DNA of 64,000 nt. Origin: Megalobrama amblycephala (lineage: Eukaryota; Chordata; Actinopteri; Cypriniformes; Xenocyprididae). Under the pieces are notes generated by a model. It worked only from the letters and a program-made list of their open reading frames with translations, made no database searches and was not told the DNA's origin. This document shows, one piece after another, positions 39,801 to 54,200 of this stretch (position 1 is its first letter; the number at the start of each line of letters is the position of its first letter). The stretch covers positions 29,670,240-29,734,239 of the forward strand of contig NC_063065.1 of the NCBI RefSeq assembly GCF_018812025.1. Direction: 5' to 3'. A program made the position numbers and the translations under genes.

Positions 39801-42228
39801 CAGTTCCACAGCGAAATTCAAGCCTTGTGACACCAACAATACGTAACCCACACCTGATGTGTAAATTTTACGTTGACTCTACAATTGGACCAATGTACTC
39901 AGAAGACTAAGTTTGTCCACCTAGAGAGATGGTGTAACAAGAGTGAACAAATTCAGACAATCAAGGTTTGTGGTAAGAGCAAGCTGCTCCTGCTGCCTGT
40001 GTGATTGTACTGTATTGAACACATGAGAAACAATTGCTTCCATATAAATGCAGTGACATAGGAATATTTGCATGTTACTAATTTGTACCTTTTTCCTTCC
40101 TTTTTCTTTCCAGGGATTTGATGTTTTTTTCACTTTGTGGAACCATAAATTAATTTTCAGTTCAGAATTCAATTAGCGCAAATGTAATTTGTTTGTGTAT
40201 TAATTAAAGACTAATTAAAATAAAACTTTGGCTGTCTTTTCTGTCTGAATGACTTGCTCTTGAATTAAACCCTATTTAGTTTTCACTCTTTAAAGGGTCA
40301 TGAAACCCCAAAACACTTTTTTTGAAATGTAAACAGATATGTATAGGCTGCACATCATTGAAAACACTAAAGGTACTCATTAATGTTATTCATAAGTGAA
40401 AAATAGTTATTTTTGCATTTTTCAGAGCGATTTCTGTCTTCCTGTTCGAAAAGCTGAGTCGGAGCAACGTCACAAAATCTGACGTCATCGTGTACTTTCG
40501 AACATGCTGACGTAGATTCTCGACATATATATTCATGACATAAAGCTCATTCAATCCAATCATTGCGCTGTAGTATGCGTAAGATTATAATTGCGGTATT
40601 ATGCATGAGGAAGTATCACTTCTCTCACCTCAGTCTCTTGTCATTCAGAGACATATCGTTGGTGTTCGTTTTCTCAGTGCTACAACACAATGTGTTTTCC
40701 TGCGACGCGACCAGAGCAGAGGTTTGTGTGCATGTGGATTGTTTTGCTGTAATCTACCAGCACAAATGGAAAATATGTTCGCATGAGATCGCATTACAGC
40801 GGAGAATTCAAAAATGTCACAAAAGTGCGGCTCATTCACCTCTGCCTGCTCTAGCTGCGTTCAAACACGCGAGCCGTAGGCTGTTTCCTTCAGCACAGCA
40901 GCACGTGTGTTGTTTGTATTTTGCTCGCGATGCGGTCAGGACTGGAGTTTGAATAGGAACACATGAAAAATACGACTGTTTTTATGATATACAGGCGGAG
41001 CGCGCATATGCTCTGTTTCAGCGCGGAGCTCCGCGATGAGTTTAATAACACTAGCCACGTGACACATAGCTCATACAGAATAAAATATCTGTGTTTAAAG
41101 TTTCTTATTTCACACATTCTCCTGCACCAAACATTAACCAGCACAGTGTAGTTATGCACACACATATTTCATCAAGTCTTCTTCAAATGAATTATATGTG
41201 CAAACTGGACACTGATACAGTGGTGTAGCCTATCTGAACGCGACGACACGATTATTCTAAAAGACTGATTTTTAGACTGCAGTGCTCGTAAATGTAATCA
41301 AAGTAGCCTATTATTAGCCCTATTAAATATTCTTTCACATTTCTCCCTTGTGCTTGGGAGTTTGTTGTCATTTTCTCCGTGCTCATATATTAATATTCAT
41401 TATTCTGTATAATGAGTGTGTTCTATGTCTGTGCTTCATTGGTTGTTCTCTCCCCTCTTCCCCCCTCTACATGCCCATTTTCACAGACTTTTTGAAACTC
41501 AGAGGTGTGAACCAGGGTAAAACAGGGGGGTTTCATGACCCTTTAAACATTAACATCCACCCGGTTTAACATGAATTAAAATTAAATTTTCAGTTTGAAT
41601 AACCAGTAAAACTTAGGGTTCATTCACAATAAAATGGAATAAAAAAATCAAAATCAGTCCATGAATTCAGTTCAGTTTCCAGAAGAAAAGTTCCTTGAAT
41701 GTGATGTAATTCACAGTCTGTGCAGTTGATCCAGGATTAGGACAAAAAAAAAAAAAAGCCAGTCCAACCCCACCAAGATGCATACAGAAAGTGCAGGATG
41801 GAGTTGAGACGATTCAAGAATCAGAAGGATTCACACTTTGATCAATCCACATCCAGATCAGGCAACATTCAGCGGCTGACTCCACGAAACTCAAACAGAC
41901 ATCACAAGAAGAAAAAAACCTGGAAAAGGAACTCATTCATCACATGTACATCAGGCCGAACAGGAAAATTCCAGAGCATACGCGTTCCAAAGTGTCACTT
42001 TCCAAACAATCTGCTTCTCTCTGAACCATTACTTTTCTCCGACTTCGAAACACTGAATCTCCCGGGATAGTGAAAAGCATTTGTTTGCATCAAAGGTTAT
42101 GGAGAAAAGAGAGAGATCTCGAACGTGCAGGATAGAATAATCCTATTTAGTGACGTTAGACGCGATCTCATTGGATACTTCATAATGTGAGAATATTATT
42201 GAAGAATTTTGAAACCTTCAATATTATA

Positions 42229-42269
<41 letters not shown>

Positions 42270-45200
42270 TGCCATCACAGAACGTCAGATGTAATACCCT
42301 TTTTATTGCACACTACATTCATAACATCTCTTTTACTACTGATGTTACAACCCATAAGAACCACCACAAAAAGGGGTGCAAAGATATTTGGAACACAAAT
42401 AAACAAAGAACAAAGATCTCCATAATTACCCCTTCTGCCAGGCCCCCATCACTGCCATAACCACACCAGTATTAACATAAGTGTGAGAACAGGAAGAACT
42501 AGATTTGTACATTTCTAAAGAAAATGTGAGTTGTTTGCACAAAACTTGTGGGTGTTTTTAGCACATTGTAAATGATTTCTAGGCCGGGTCTCAGAATCCT
42601 CTGAAAAATATAAAAACGGGCGCTGTCAAAACATTGTTCTGCTTGTTTGAGAATCCTGACCAGCCCTGCACAGCTACGGCTCAACCAATGGCATAATTTG
42701 GGGGTGGGGCTAACTTTTTATCTGAACAATGGTAGAGAGGGAGAGTGTTTGTGAAACTTGTTCTAATTTTTGCCATTCTGTTCGCATAAATTACGCACTT
42801 CACCATTAAAGTTGATGTATTGAACCAAGTCTCAGACCTACATTTTCCTTTTTGAAAAACTGGTTTCAATCTGATGTATGTCACAATATAGAAGAAAATT
42901 ACTGTTGATATTAGTATCAAATTTACGTTATTCACCTCTTTTACCAGGATTAAAACAAAATCTCATTACAGGTAAGGGATTAGAAACTATTAAAGGAATG
43001 AATGAACCAAAAACTAAACAAACATTGTTTTCAGAAGAACTCCACGTCCTGTTGCCCAAATACTTTCATTAGAAAGCAAACCTAATACAATGAGCAAACA
43101 ATGAGCACACATAATACTTTAACACTGCAGGAAGGGGGGGAAACATCAGTAAAAAAAAAAAAAAATGAGTATTCAACGGCCTCGGGTCAAATTTTGGGCA
43201 TCGTTTATGCCAGCTATGGCAAATCACATGGTTCCTGACAATGCTGATGTCAACATCTCATTAATCTGGGACCTTTTTTTTTTTTTTTTTTTAGAGCACA
43301 AGGCAAATTATGTCTCCTATCAAAGACATTTCTAGTCTGCCAAGTCATGGTTTGATGTATGTCACAATACAGAAGAAAATTACTGTTGATATTTCCATTT
43401 CATTGTTACATTTAAGTATCAAATTTACGGTATTCACTTTTTCTACCAGGATTAAAACAAAATCTCATTAGACTCAGGTGAGGGATTAGAAACTATTAAA
43501 GGAATGAATGAACCAAAAATAAACAATTTACCAACCAAATTATGAAACCAACCATTGCGTTCAGAAGAACTCCAATTCCTGTTGCCCAAACACTTTCATT
43601 AGAAAGCAAAACTAATAATGATATGTATTTTAGCAATTATTCAGCAAAATTAGAAAACTGGTTTCTAGGAGAATTCATTACATATTCTTTAAAGCAGCAT
43701 TAACTAGTAGTAGTGCTGGAATCATTCATCAAACAGCCCAGGTTCCTCCACTGCCAGCTTTGACACAATGTGAAAGGCATCCAATGCCAAACCTCAACAC
43801 ATTTGGGTGTGGGGGCCCATCTAATGAAGGACATATGCTGAAAATATCTTGCGTTCTCAGACGCCACTTAATCCTCTTTAATTTGCTGTAAAGAAATTAA
43901 ACCCCAATAATAAAACGAAACAGGGAGCTTTGTCACTTCTGTGGAGCACCGAGTGCCATGGAGACCTCAAACACATCCAGAGAAGGAACAGGAGTCTGTG
44001 GTTGGTGTTCTCCATACTCCTCAGTGTACAAATCGAGACTGATTATTCCACTTTAACCAGACTAGACAGTGCGTGTCTCGCCCTAAAATGCTCATTCCAT
44101 ATTTGCATGGACCATAACAGACATGATGTACTCTTGATAAAAACAGTGTGAAATTAAAACCACCTTTTCATTATACAGTGTAGGAGGAAACATGGAAAAC
44201 CGAATAAATCTGACGGGTATTCTGGCATTTCCGTTTCTCGCTGACGTGTCAATTGATGAGTTTACCATTTTGTTTAATATACTATCTACTTGTAGACATT
44301 ATGGCTCAAAGGAATGACTGGTTTTGCTTACAAAATGGAATTGATAGTACATAAAAGGGTGATATGGCATAAAACAAGAGAAGCCAATAACAAAAAAGCT
44401 TTAGATGAGGTAAACGATAAAAAGAAGGGAAAAAAAAAAAAAAAAAATCAGGCACAGTGTGTACTAGATGTTCCAATCAAAGCATAAACCCAAATGACTC
44501 AGAAATGCAAAAGTCATCCAAAAACACAAATGTTAACATTGTTGACGAAAGGAAGAGTATTTCAAGCATACGATGAGCACACATAAAACTTTAACACTGC
44601 AGGAAGGGGGGAAATAGAAAAAAAAATAATATTCAACGCTCTTGGGTCAAATTTTGGGCATAGTTACGCCAGCTATGGCAATTCACATGGTTCCTGACAA
44701 TGCTGATGTCAACATCTGAATTAATCTCCCATGTGTGGGACCTCTTTTTTTGGAGCACAAGGCGAATTATGTCTCCTATCAAAGACATTTCTAGTCTGCC
44801 AAGTCATGGTTTTAAGCCTCTTCAGGGATTTGCATGAACAATCACAATGTATAGGTTGTATGCAGTGCCATTTCCTGATGAAATTGGGCCAATATAAAAA
44901 ACGGGTCACTCCCAAATTGCTACTGGACCACAATTTTGCCCCCTCAGGACTGAAGCAATAAACCAAAGGATGTCAATAAATCAACTGACGACATGCCACT
45001 GCAAGGCCCATTACAAATAAATTAGACAAGACTGCAGAACTGCTACAGCATGTGAGATACAAACCAGCCATAAATGAATGGCTTCCCTTATTCCTGATTG
45101 GGGTGTCTAATGAATCACAGTTCATGTGGTGGGGCAGGAGACTGGTAATGATATTTTCTCAAAGCAAAGATTTAAAGGCTTCAACAAAAGGGCCACAGCA

Positions 45201-48200
45201 GACCTCTAGTGCTGAATTCAGCATTCCCAATCTAACTAACACAGCAACATATGAATATCAATCAAAATATGCAAGAACATCAACAAAGCTGAGTAACTTT
45301 TGGAACAGTCCATAAATTGGGTACAAAATATGTATTACACAAGTATAGTATATCAGATGCCCCCCATATTTATTGTAGTCATGGAGTTTCCCAACGTGAG
45401 CCGTCAGCTCCTCGACAATTAGTCAGGTCTCCACAGACAGCGCACATCCTGAGGGAGATCCAAATCCACATGAATGGGCATGAGCAAGAAAAACTCACTG
45501 TTCAGAGAGTCAAAGCTAGTCCACAGTTTAGTAAATGTTAGCAACCTCTTTAAGTTGTTCTTGACTGTGCCGATGAGCACAACATTGTGTGAAAGAACTT
45601 TTTCTTGCTTGCGTGGACTGAAAACATACATGAGAAACTCCGTGAGATAGGATAGACTCGGACATTGCAGTACTGAGCAATGAACGGGCCATTCATGTGG
45701 ATTTGGATAAAACAGTTAATTGCTTTGATGCCGTGCCAGGTGGACACCGTTTAGCCCCTCACAGTGGCGTATAGCAGACGGGCATAAAGGGCATATTAAA
45801 TTATTTTTATAATTAGGCTACTTTTATTATTAAATTAATATTACAATTAATTTGCCCCACAATAATTTCATAGCTCAGCACAACATAACTGAGGTGCTGC
45901 GAGGATAATAAAAGATTAGTTAAATTAGCTCACTCTTCAATTCAAAACTAACTTGTTTAACATGAAATACTTCAATAATTTTCACTATTCACTGTAGTGA
46001 ATACTTGACTGCCGTTTTAGACTTCTTCATCAGCATAACTCTCACACAAAGTTTGCACATTGCTTGTGTGATATCCACTGACTAATGATTATTTTGGTAA
46101 TCGAGTAATTGGTCGATTATTTTGATGATTAATCAAGTAATTGGATATTTTGTTGTTGGTAATAAAAATAGACCTAAGCAAACAATAGCCTTTAAAATGA
46201 CTTAAAATACATATATAACAATGAGGCAATGAATTTTTGGTTCAAATAAAGTTTCAAAAGCAAGTAATCATATGGTTTTATAGAACAACACTGTTAAAAT
46301 ACACAATATAATATACATAATATAATCAATCAACTATTAGAACAAATGCCTGCAGAGGGCGTCAACGGCCTGGTAATTAATTCAAATGTTCACTTAATCT
46401 TTCATATTTGGTCATTTCTTTATGATAGAAATATTATAGGCACTGTAATATATTGAACAAGAATATGTGGACATTAAAACATGCAAACACAGAGCAAGGG
46501 TTTAATATCTTGTTGATATTGATATACCTCACAAATATGATGAAATGGTGCACATTGCTTTCCCAGATGAATGTTATAAGCAACCTAAACTCACAGCATA
46601 TGCAGATATGGAGTTTGAGACGTGCTCCTTGCATGTAAATGATAACAGTTCATGTGGAGCAGCATTTACTGTGAGACGCACGTAAACTAAACACATGGAA
46701 ATAATTAAAGCGCATATATATTAAACCCACAGGGCATATATTTATTTAAAGGGTTAGTTCACCCACTGTCATTAATTACTCACCCTCATGTCGTTCCAAA
46801 CCCGTAAGACCTTTTTTTGTCTTCGGAACACGAATTAAGATATTTTTGATGAAATCTAAGGGTATCTGATCCACACACAGGCAGCACTGTCATTGCACCT
46901 TTTGAGGTCCAGAAAGTTACTAAAGACATTGTTAAAACCGTCGATGCGATTACAGTGGTTCAACCTTAATATTATGAAGCAACGAGAATACTTTTGTGCG
47001 CAAAAACAAAACAAAAATAAGAATCGGATTAAACGTGATTCTATAACGATTCAGTGCTTTAAAATACATAAACTTTATTCAAAAATTCATCTGTCCCCTG
47101 TCATACTGCTACGCTATTTTCGTTGCAGAGCTTCAGTGTTTATGTCTGAATACAGGCCGGCTCCCGCGTCAGCACCACGCGCATGTGTCGTGCTGCTCAC
47201 ATGACCAGGCCGTTCGGACGAAAACACTGAAGCTCTGCAACAAAAATAGCACAGCAATACGAGTAGCAGTATTTTTGCACAAAAAGTATTCTCGTCGCTT
47301 CATAATATTAACCCTCAGGGGTCTGAGGTTTTTTGGGACCCTGGAGAAGTTTTGACATGCCCTGACATTTGTGCTTTTTTCAGTTGTTCATAAACGTATT
47401 AATGGAAAAAGTGTCATTACACTGTATTCAGCACAAACTAGGCTACAATAATATGTGAGGAACATGTATGTACATGTTTGTATTTTTGAAGGAATAACGT
47501 TTATGCATGGTTATTGAAAAAACAAAAACTTAAGTCACTGAAATAAAGCCAAAAAATATATATTAAATTTGTGTTCACAAGACTTCTGGGTATTGTAGGT
47601 TGTAGACTAGAGTTTTTGCTTCAAAATGAGGTAAAAATTATGCTGCCTACTCCTTCATATAAAACAATAGAGAGATTTAAATTTTCTAAAACATCTTTGG
47701 TCAAGAAACACAGTATGCGTGGAGGCGTGAATCCTCATGAATAATGGGTGATTCTCACCTGAGAAGACAAAAGAATCGCATAAAGAGCTCTAATGAGCTG
47801 CATAAATAATGAGCTCTTTCAGTCAGGTAGGCTGTGAAAAAATCATGTCTCAGCTCATCATGGTGTAAATCAAACATACAGAAAAAACTGCAATACTGTG
47901 AAATATTATTACAATTTAAAATAATGGTATTCTATTATATTCTTTAAAATATAATGTATTTCTGTGATGCAAAGTGTCTGAACAGTTATGTTACCTCTAT
48001 GGCATTTCATATAGGCTTTTAGCTTAAAAGCATGCGCATTTGGAGAAATATTGATGGATTCTCATATGTTTGTCAATTTTCTATACAGAGGAGTAATATT
48101 TATTCAATATTTATTGTCTTCACTATGAGCGCTGGATACTGTTTTCAATTCATACTTGCAGCCGGAGGGCGCTCTGTACACCTTTAGTCCACAAATCCAT

Positions 48201-51200
48201 ATAAAGAAGAAGAAGAACCACGAACTAACTGCATGTCTTCTAGAGCTCGCTAACCATGGCTTTAACATCCAAATAAACACTTTTCAAGACAATAAATACA
48301 CGACTGAGATGATGAATGCATGCATTGACTCAGAATTTGCATCTGAATAGCGCTCGCTCCGTGGGCGTGGCCGCATTAGCAGACAATGAGCTGAATCAAG
48401 GACTTCTGACATGGCTCTCTTTTCATACAGATTACATAAACACAGAATTTTTGTTTTCGATTTGACTTACACGATTTAAAACCTGACATTTCAACGTGTC
48501 TTTAGACAGAAGTTTCATTTTTTTGTGATTAGTATTCACTAAGTTACAGTTCATTTTCTGAGAACTATCAGATTGGAGTTTGTTCAGAGGGAGACGAGAG
48601 ATCACGCATCATGTTAGTTTTCTTTATTTTGCAAAAAGCACAACATTTTGTTTTTACTTTGAGTGTACACAAATAAAAGAAGATATTCCACAGATTAAAA
48701 TGGTGTATAGCTCTTAATTGTATGTGCAACATTGACGGAGTATTTTGAGTCTCTTTCACACTGGTTAGAAAAAAAACGCGGAGTGTTAAGGTTGAACCAC
48801 TGTAATCACGTTGATGGTTTTAACGATGTCTTTAGTATCTTTCCGGACCTCAAAAGGTGCAATGACATTGCTGCCTATGTGTGGATCAGATACCATCAGA
48901 TTTAATCAAAAAATATCTTAATTTGTGTTCAGAAGACAAATGAAGGTCTTACGGGTTTGGGACGACATGAGGGTGAGTACTTAATGACTAGGGGTGTAAC
49001 GATTCACTCGTTTTCTCGATGCATCGATTACAAATCCTGACGATGCATATGCATCGATCTTGAAACATGTTTTCTGAATTGCGAATCATTAATTTCAGTC
49101 GATAATCGATGTAAAATGCTAAGAATCGGATTAATCGCGATTCTATAATGATTCAGTGCTTTAAAATATATGAACATAAAATTACTATTCATGCGCGAAT
49201 TGATGGGAGACGTTGTGCACCGTCATTCACGCCCTCACAGCTCTCCTTCACACAGACACGCTGCACACTTTACCGCCTTTCGCTCTCATTGACACATTTT
49301 TGAGAAGCCCGCATTTGAGCTCTCCTCAGGACGGCCACTGCTATTCACATGAGCAGATGAAAGCTCTCTATTGAGACAGCAATAGTCCTGAGTCAAACCG
49401 CTCAAGCCATTGATAATGCTGCCAAGTCTTTGCGTGGTCACTACTGTTGAAATAAAACGCTTTCATTGAGTGGAAATGTCACAGTTATTTTCTATAAGAT
49501 AAAACACTGAAGTTTTATGGAAATGGGTTATTGACATTACCTGAGCAGTTAAAGTAAAACCCCGCTTATTCAAGGATTTGCTTTTATTTAATGGATGGAG
49601 CAAACACATATAATGTAAGTGTCTAAATGCATATGCACAGTTCCAATGAATGATAAATGAAATTTAACTTAACGTTGTTAAACTAAATATCTGCGAAGGA
49701 AACTGCTGAAATAAACATTAACAACACTGAAATAAGAGCGCGTAGTGTATCTATCAATCGGATGCACATTAAAGTTCTGTTCGTTACTATAGCAACAGTA
49801 GACACCCAGCGCGTTTTCTTTCAGAATCACCATAAGGAAAATGTTCCGTATAAGGAGAACAAAGAGGGATTTTCTTACGATTCCATGAAGAAAAGTTAGT
49901 TTAGGATTAGTTGGGAAAGTGCATGATATTCTAGGGTATTTTTTTGGCCTTACTCTCTGACCTCCTTAAGGTTGCTGTGTAATTCACACCCTGACTAAGA
50001 CACATTGGGGGAAGCATTTCAATAACCCTAATGAATGCAAATAAAAATGCCGAAGCAAATCGAATTAATCGAATTGCATCAAATTTTAATGTGAATCATC
50101 TCGAATCAAATCGTTCTGAATTTGCAAAAATCGCTCTTGAATCGAATCGGACACCTATGAATCGTGAATCGAATCTATTCGCTGATTTTGGGTGAACTAA
50201 CCTTTTAATTGAATAGCTGTGCCTTTGTGAATTAACAATAGCACTATGCTATATTATGGTTTTTAAATGGTTTAGTACATCATGCAGCCTTAGAAAATGG
50301 TCTAATAATGCGGTTCATGGATTCTCTGTGGAACATCCGTGGAATGGATCACGTATTTTGTTGGTTACTCGACACAGGTAAATTGCAATCAAGGATTTTT
50401 TAAAATCAAGTACTTAAATTTAATCGAGGAATCATGACAGCCCTAACTGACTGATAATGGACAATGATTCACATTTTGTGCAAGACATTTCCCATGATAA
50501 TAATTTTTTATATAATTTTATTATATAAAATTGTAATATAATATTTTAATTATTAATTATTAAATAAATGAATAAACAAACAAGTAGGAAATTAAACAAG
50601 AAACAAGTAAACTTGTTTGTTTAAAATTTCTGCGAATAATTTGCTGATGCAGGTACAAAAAGACTCTTGATTTTACATAATATTAAATAAAAAACATTAT
50701 CAACCTAAAATATAGTATATTCGTTTCATTGAAATAAAAAAAGGAGCACCAGATTAAGGAAGTTTACTTCTACTTATTACTTTATAGCTACTCTTCATGC
50801 TGTTCATTTTATGTTAAATAATAGTTTCTAATATCTAATAACTATTAGTTTAACTCCATAGATTGCATTAGGTTCTTTATTAAGTAATTGGGCCTTACAA
50901 ATTGTCCACCTTGGGTCAGCGCAAGTTCAGACCAATGTTCAGTTAGAATTCTCATATTTCTTATTTTATAAAAAATAATGTTCCAATGTTTTGTCAAGCA
51001 GATATGGTTTCAGTTTGATAAAACGATCTAGATACCATGGAAAGCATAAAAAATAAATTAATATATCTATTACAGTCAATATAGGACAAATTACGTTTTG
51101 GCCAAAACTAATTGAAAGATTAATGATCACTTTGGATCAACAGTGCAGCTTTAATTTGATCTAATTTGATAGAGTTATGGTTTCAGGAATTCTCTGGGGG

Positions 51201-54200
51201 ATTAATATATATATGCATTCCCCAGAGAATTCCACTTCCACTGTGTATATACAGATAGATAGATAGACAGATAGAGGAAGGTAAAAGGCTTTAACTGTTT
51301 TTTTTTTGTTTTTTTTTACTTTAATACACTGATATCCGCACAGATTTAAGCAGTCAGCAAAACACGCAGAAGCACAATGACGACAATCGACTACAGAGGC
51401 TTGTCCTAAAAATCCCTGTCAAGTGACCATTTGAGTCTGATAAATCAAACTGCACTTGTTGAAAGTAAGCATTCCAGACTGATTTTACACTCAAGAAGAA
51501 AGTGAAAAATCCTTTCAGAAGGGGAAAATTAAACGATCCAGGATGAGCACAGTAAATCATTCCAATTTAACTGTCCAGCATCCACAATTTAATGAGGTCT
51601 TGTGGGTTACGCCTCCAGGTCTTTATAAGCAGCGCGAGACATGGGAATTTGGCTGTGATTTGTGAACTTACAGAGAACAGCTGAAAAAAAAAAAAAAGAA
51701 AAAGTCTTTGAGTTCACTTCATCACTAACCACAAGAGATGCCACTGCAGTGTTGACACAATGTAACAACTTGCATGAAATATATGAGCACTGCCAACATC
51801 AGACTACCGTTTGCTGAACTCCTTTGAATGGTTTGAATTTTTTGCGTGGATAGATGTTATAATTTAACTTTACTACTTCATGTTTTCATTTACATAAAAA
51901 CAGACATTTCTCAGTAGTTCTAAAACAATATTAAATCCAGATGCATCTTGTAGTAAAAAAAAATTATATACATATATATAAGCGGGAAAAAATGCATGGC
52001 AGTTTGACCAAAACTGGTGTCTTTTTACAGCACTGACTTGGGTTTATGATAGTCAGCACACACAGAGAGATGTGTAGCCGGCTACAGAAATGCTGATTTC
52101 CATTTCCTTATCAAGCATGACTTGACTGCAGGATTTATGGGTGCCTGACACGTGAAACCAATCACCAAAGCAGCCAGCGTGGTGACAATGCCCATCCGCT
52201 TCAGATTAGTGTGGCTACAGAACAATTTTCAAGTAGAGAGTGGCTTCCTTTATGAGTGTGATTAAAAAATAAAAATCAGACAGTAAAGTAAATTAGCCTT
52301 TTCATAAGGGCCATACAATTGAACACATTAGGGTTTATGGTTAAAAGCAGGCCAGATTTAGATACCAAAGGCATGTCTACAGTACAGAGACGTAATGAAG
52401 AACACGTCAGCTTTTTTGTTCCCGCTGTCTTCCTCCAATTATTATACAAATACACACAGTTTCTCTGTTCATTCATGTCATGGACTGCATTATTCTACAT
52501 AATAAAAGAGAAAATACACCAAATGCATCTAAAACCTTCATATACAAATTGAACAAATAAAGGTGCGGTCACTTTTACTGTTGTTCAGCGAATTTCGCAT
52601 GAGGTCAAAAGATTTTCCCTGTGCATATTGCAACTGGTTCAAGTTGGACACTTTGGAAAAACTGCATTTAAAGGGATAGTTCACCCAAAAATGAAAAATA
52701 TCCAATGATTTACTCACCCTCAAGCCATACTAGGTTATATCTTCTTTCAGACATACACAATTAGAGAAACATTAAAAAAAATAGATATATCCTTGTTCTT
52801 AGAAGCTTTATAATGGGAGTGAATGGGGGGGCCAGATTTTGAAGCCCAAAAAAATCATAGTTTTTATTATAGTTAATGAAGTTTTAAATATGGATATTTT
52901 TCTTACAAAAACCCATCGCTTCACTTCAGAAGTCCTTTATTAACCCCCTTGAGCCGTACGGATTACTTTTATGATGGATGGATGCATTTTTTTGGCTTCA
53001 CAACGACTCAATCCCGAAATTGCGATAATTGACAGCATGGTAACCATATTAAAGTTCTGGCCTATCGTGTATTTGGTATAAGCTATTTTTGAAAAAAGTA
53101 ATATAACAAGACTTGTTATGCTCTACAATTTTAACTCAACCATCGTGTACAAAGGCGTCATGTTTTGTTTCTTTTTTTAAAGCTGTGAATTCTAGAATTT
53201 TTGTAAATGCGGTTCATTCAGTTTTAGAATGCAGTTGTCACTCCCTTAAATTACTGCACTGTGTACAGAACACGATTAAGCACTAAAAGGTCATCTGACA
53301 ACCGAATTTAACTGCAGTGTGTACGTGGCCTTTGTAGGCAGTTGTCAGGGTGTTAACGTGCTGTTTCTAGGGTGTTCTGGGTGGTTGCCAAGTCACTGCT
53401 ATGCTGTTGTGGGATGCTTTTTATTTTTAAGGCTAAAGACGGTGTCCGAAATCGACCCCTATATCCATAAATAGGGCACTAATTGAGGGGACAGCTATTT
53501 GTAGTGGTGTCCAAAACTATAGTGAACGTTATCAAGCGCACTCATTCAATCCCATAATGCACCGCAATAACGGATAGAGAATACCCATAGAGAATACAGC
53601 TGAATCATCCATCCATCCATCAATTCTCCAAACCGCTGGTCCAATGTGGGTACAATGTAATATCATACAGGTTTAAATTCCTTTTTAATTTATAATTAAA
53701 TTGTTTAATTAAGTTTTATACATGCTAGTAGTTTCCATGACAGAGTTAAAGATAAATCTTTTCATTACTATTGGAGGTGCCGGTTTTCTAATTTTAAATA
53801 ATTATTAAACAGCAAGCATAAACTATGCAAAAGCAACAGCTCTTCTGGCAGCCCTATTGGGAATAGTGAATGTGGGTATAGAAAAATTCGGACACAGCGT
53901 TAAAGCAGAACTCAGTAAGATTTGCGAAGCTCCCCCTACAGTTTCCTTCAGTGAATCACACTGTCGTAAATACTCCAAACGCAGCTCTGGACTACAACGA
54001 CTACAACGCTCACCAGCGCAGTAGTTTTGCAAATACAGTCAAGAAAGAGGAGGCGGGTGATTTGCAAATACAGTATTTTAATTTTCGAAATTGTCTTTTA
54101 AAGTCATAATATATACATTGTTTTTGAATTACCGTAAAGCATTTTGTCACTCTCGCATGAACGTGAACATGAGGCGAGATTGTTTCGGGTCGGTGCAGCT

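Larger units (their letters stand above)
46746..50208. mobile_element. Palindromic foldback element split by two insertions
   Basis: The left end TTAAAGGGTTAGTTCACCCA and right end GGGTGAACTAACCTTTTAA are complementary. The left arm (46746-47140) is mirrored by 47215-47311 plus 48786-48988, with its centre near 47175 between GTTGCAGAGCTTCAGTGTTT and its complement. Insertions at 47312-48785 and about 48989-50185 break the right arm. Confidence 0.8.
46070..50448. mobile_element. Outer element of a transposon nest
   Basis: The left part holds repeated AATCGAGTAATTGG and GATTAATCAAGTAATTGG motifs. The right part ends AATTTAATCGAGGAATCATG and ACAGCCCTAAC, the complementary type of terminus. The foldback element at 46746-50208 lies between them. 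The exact left end was not found. Confidence 0.5.

Noticed and set aside
40563..40952. 129-aa frame in a CpG-richer stretch
   Set aside because: It lies wholly inside a DNA element with perfect 20-bp inverted ends at 40289 and 41551, and has no recognisable domain.
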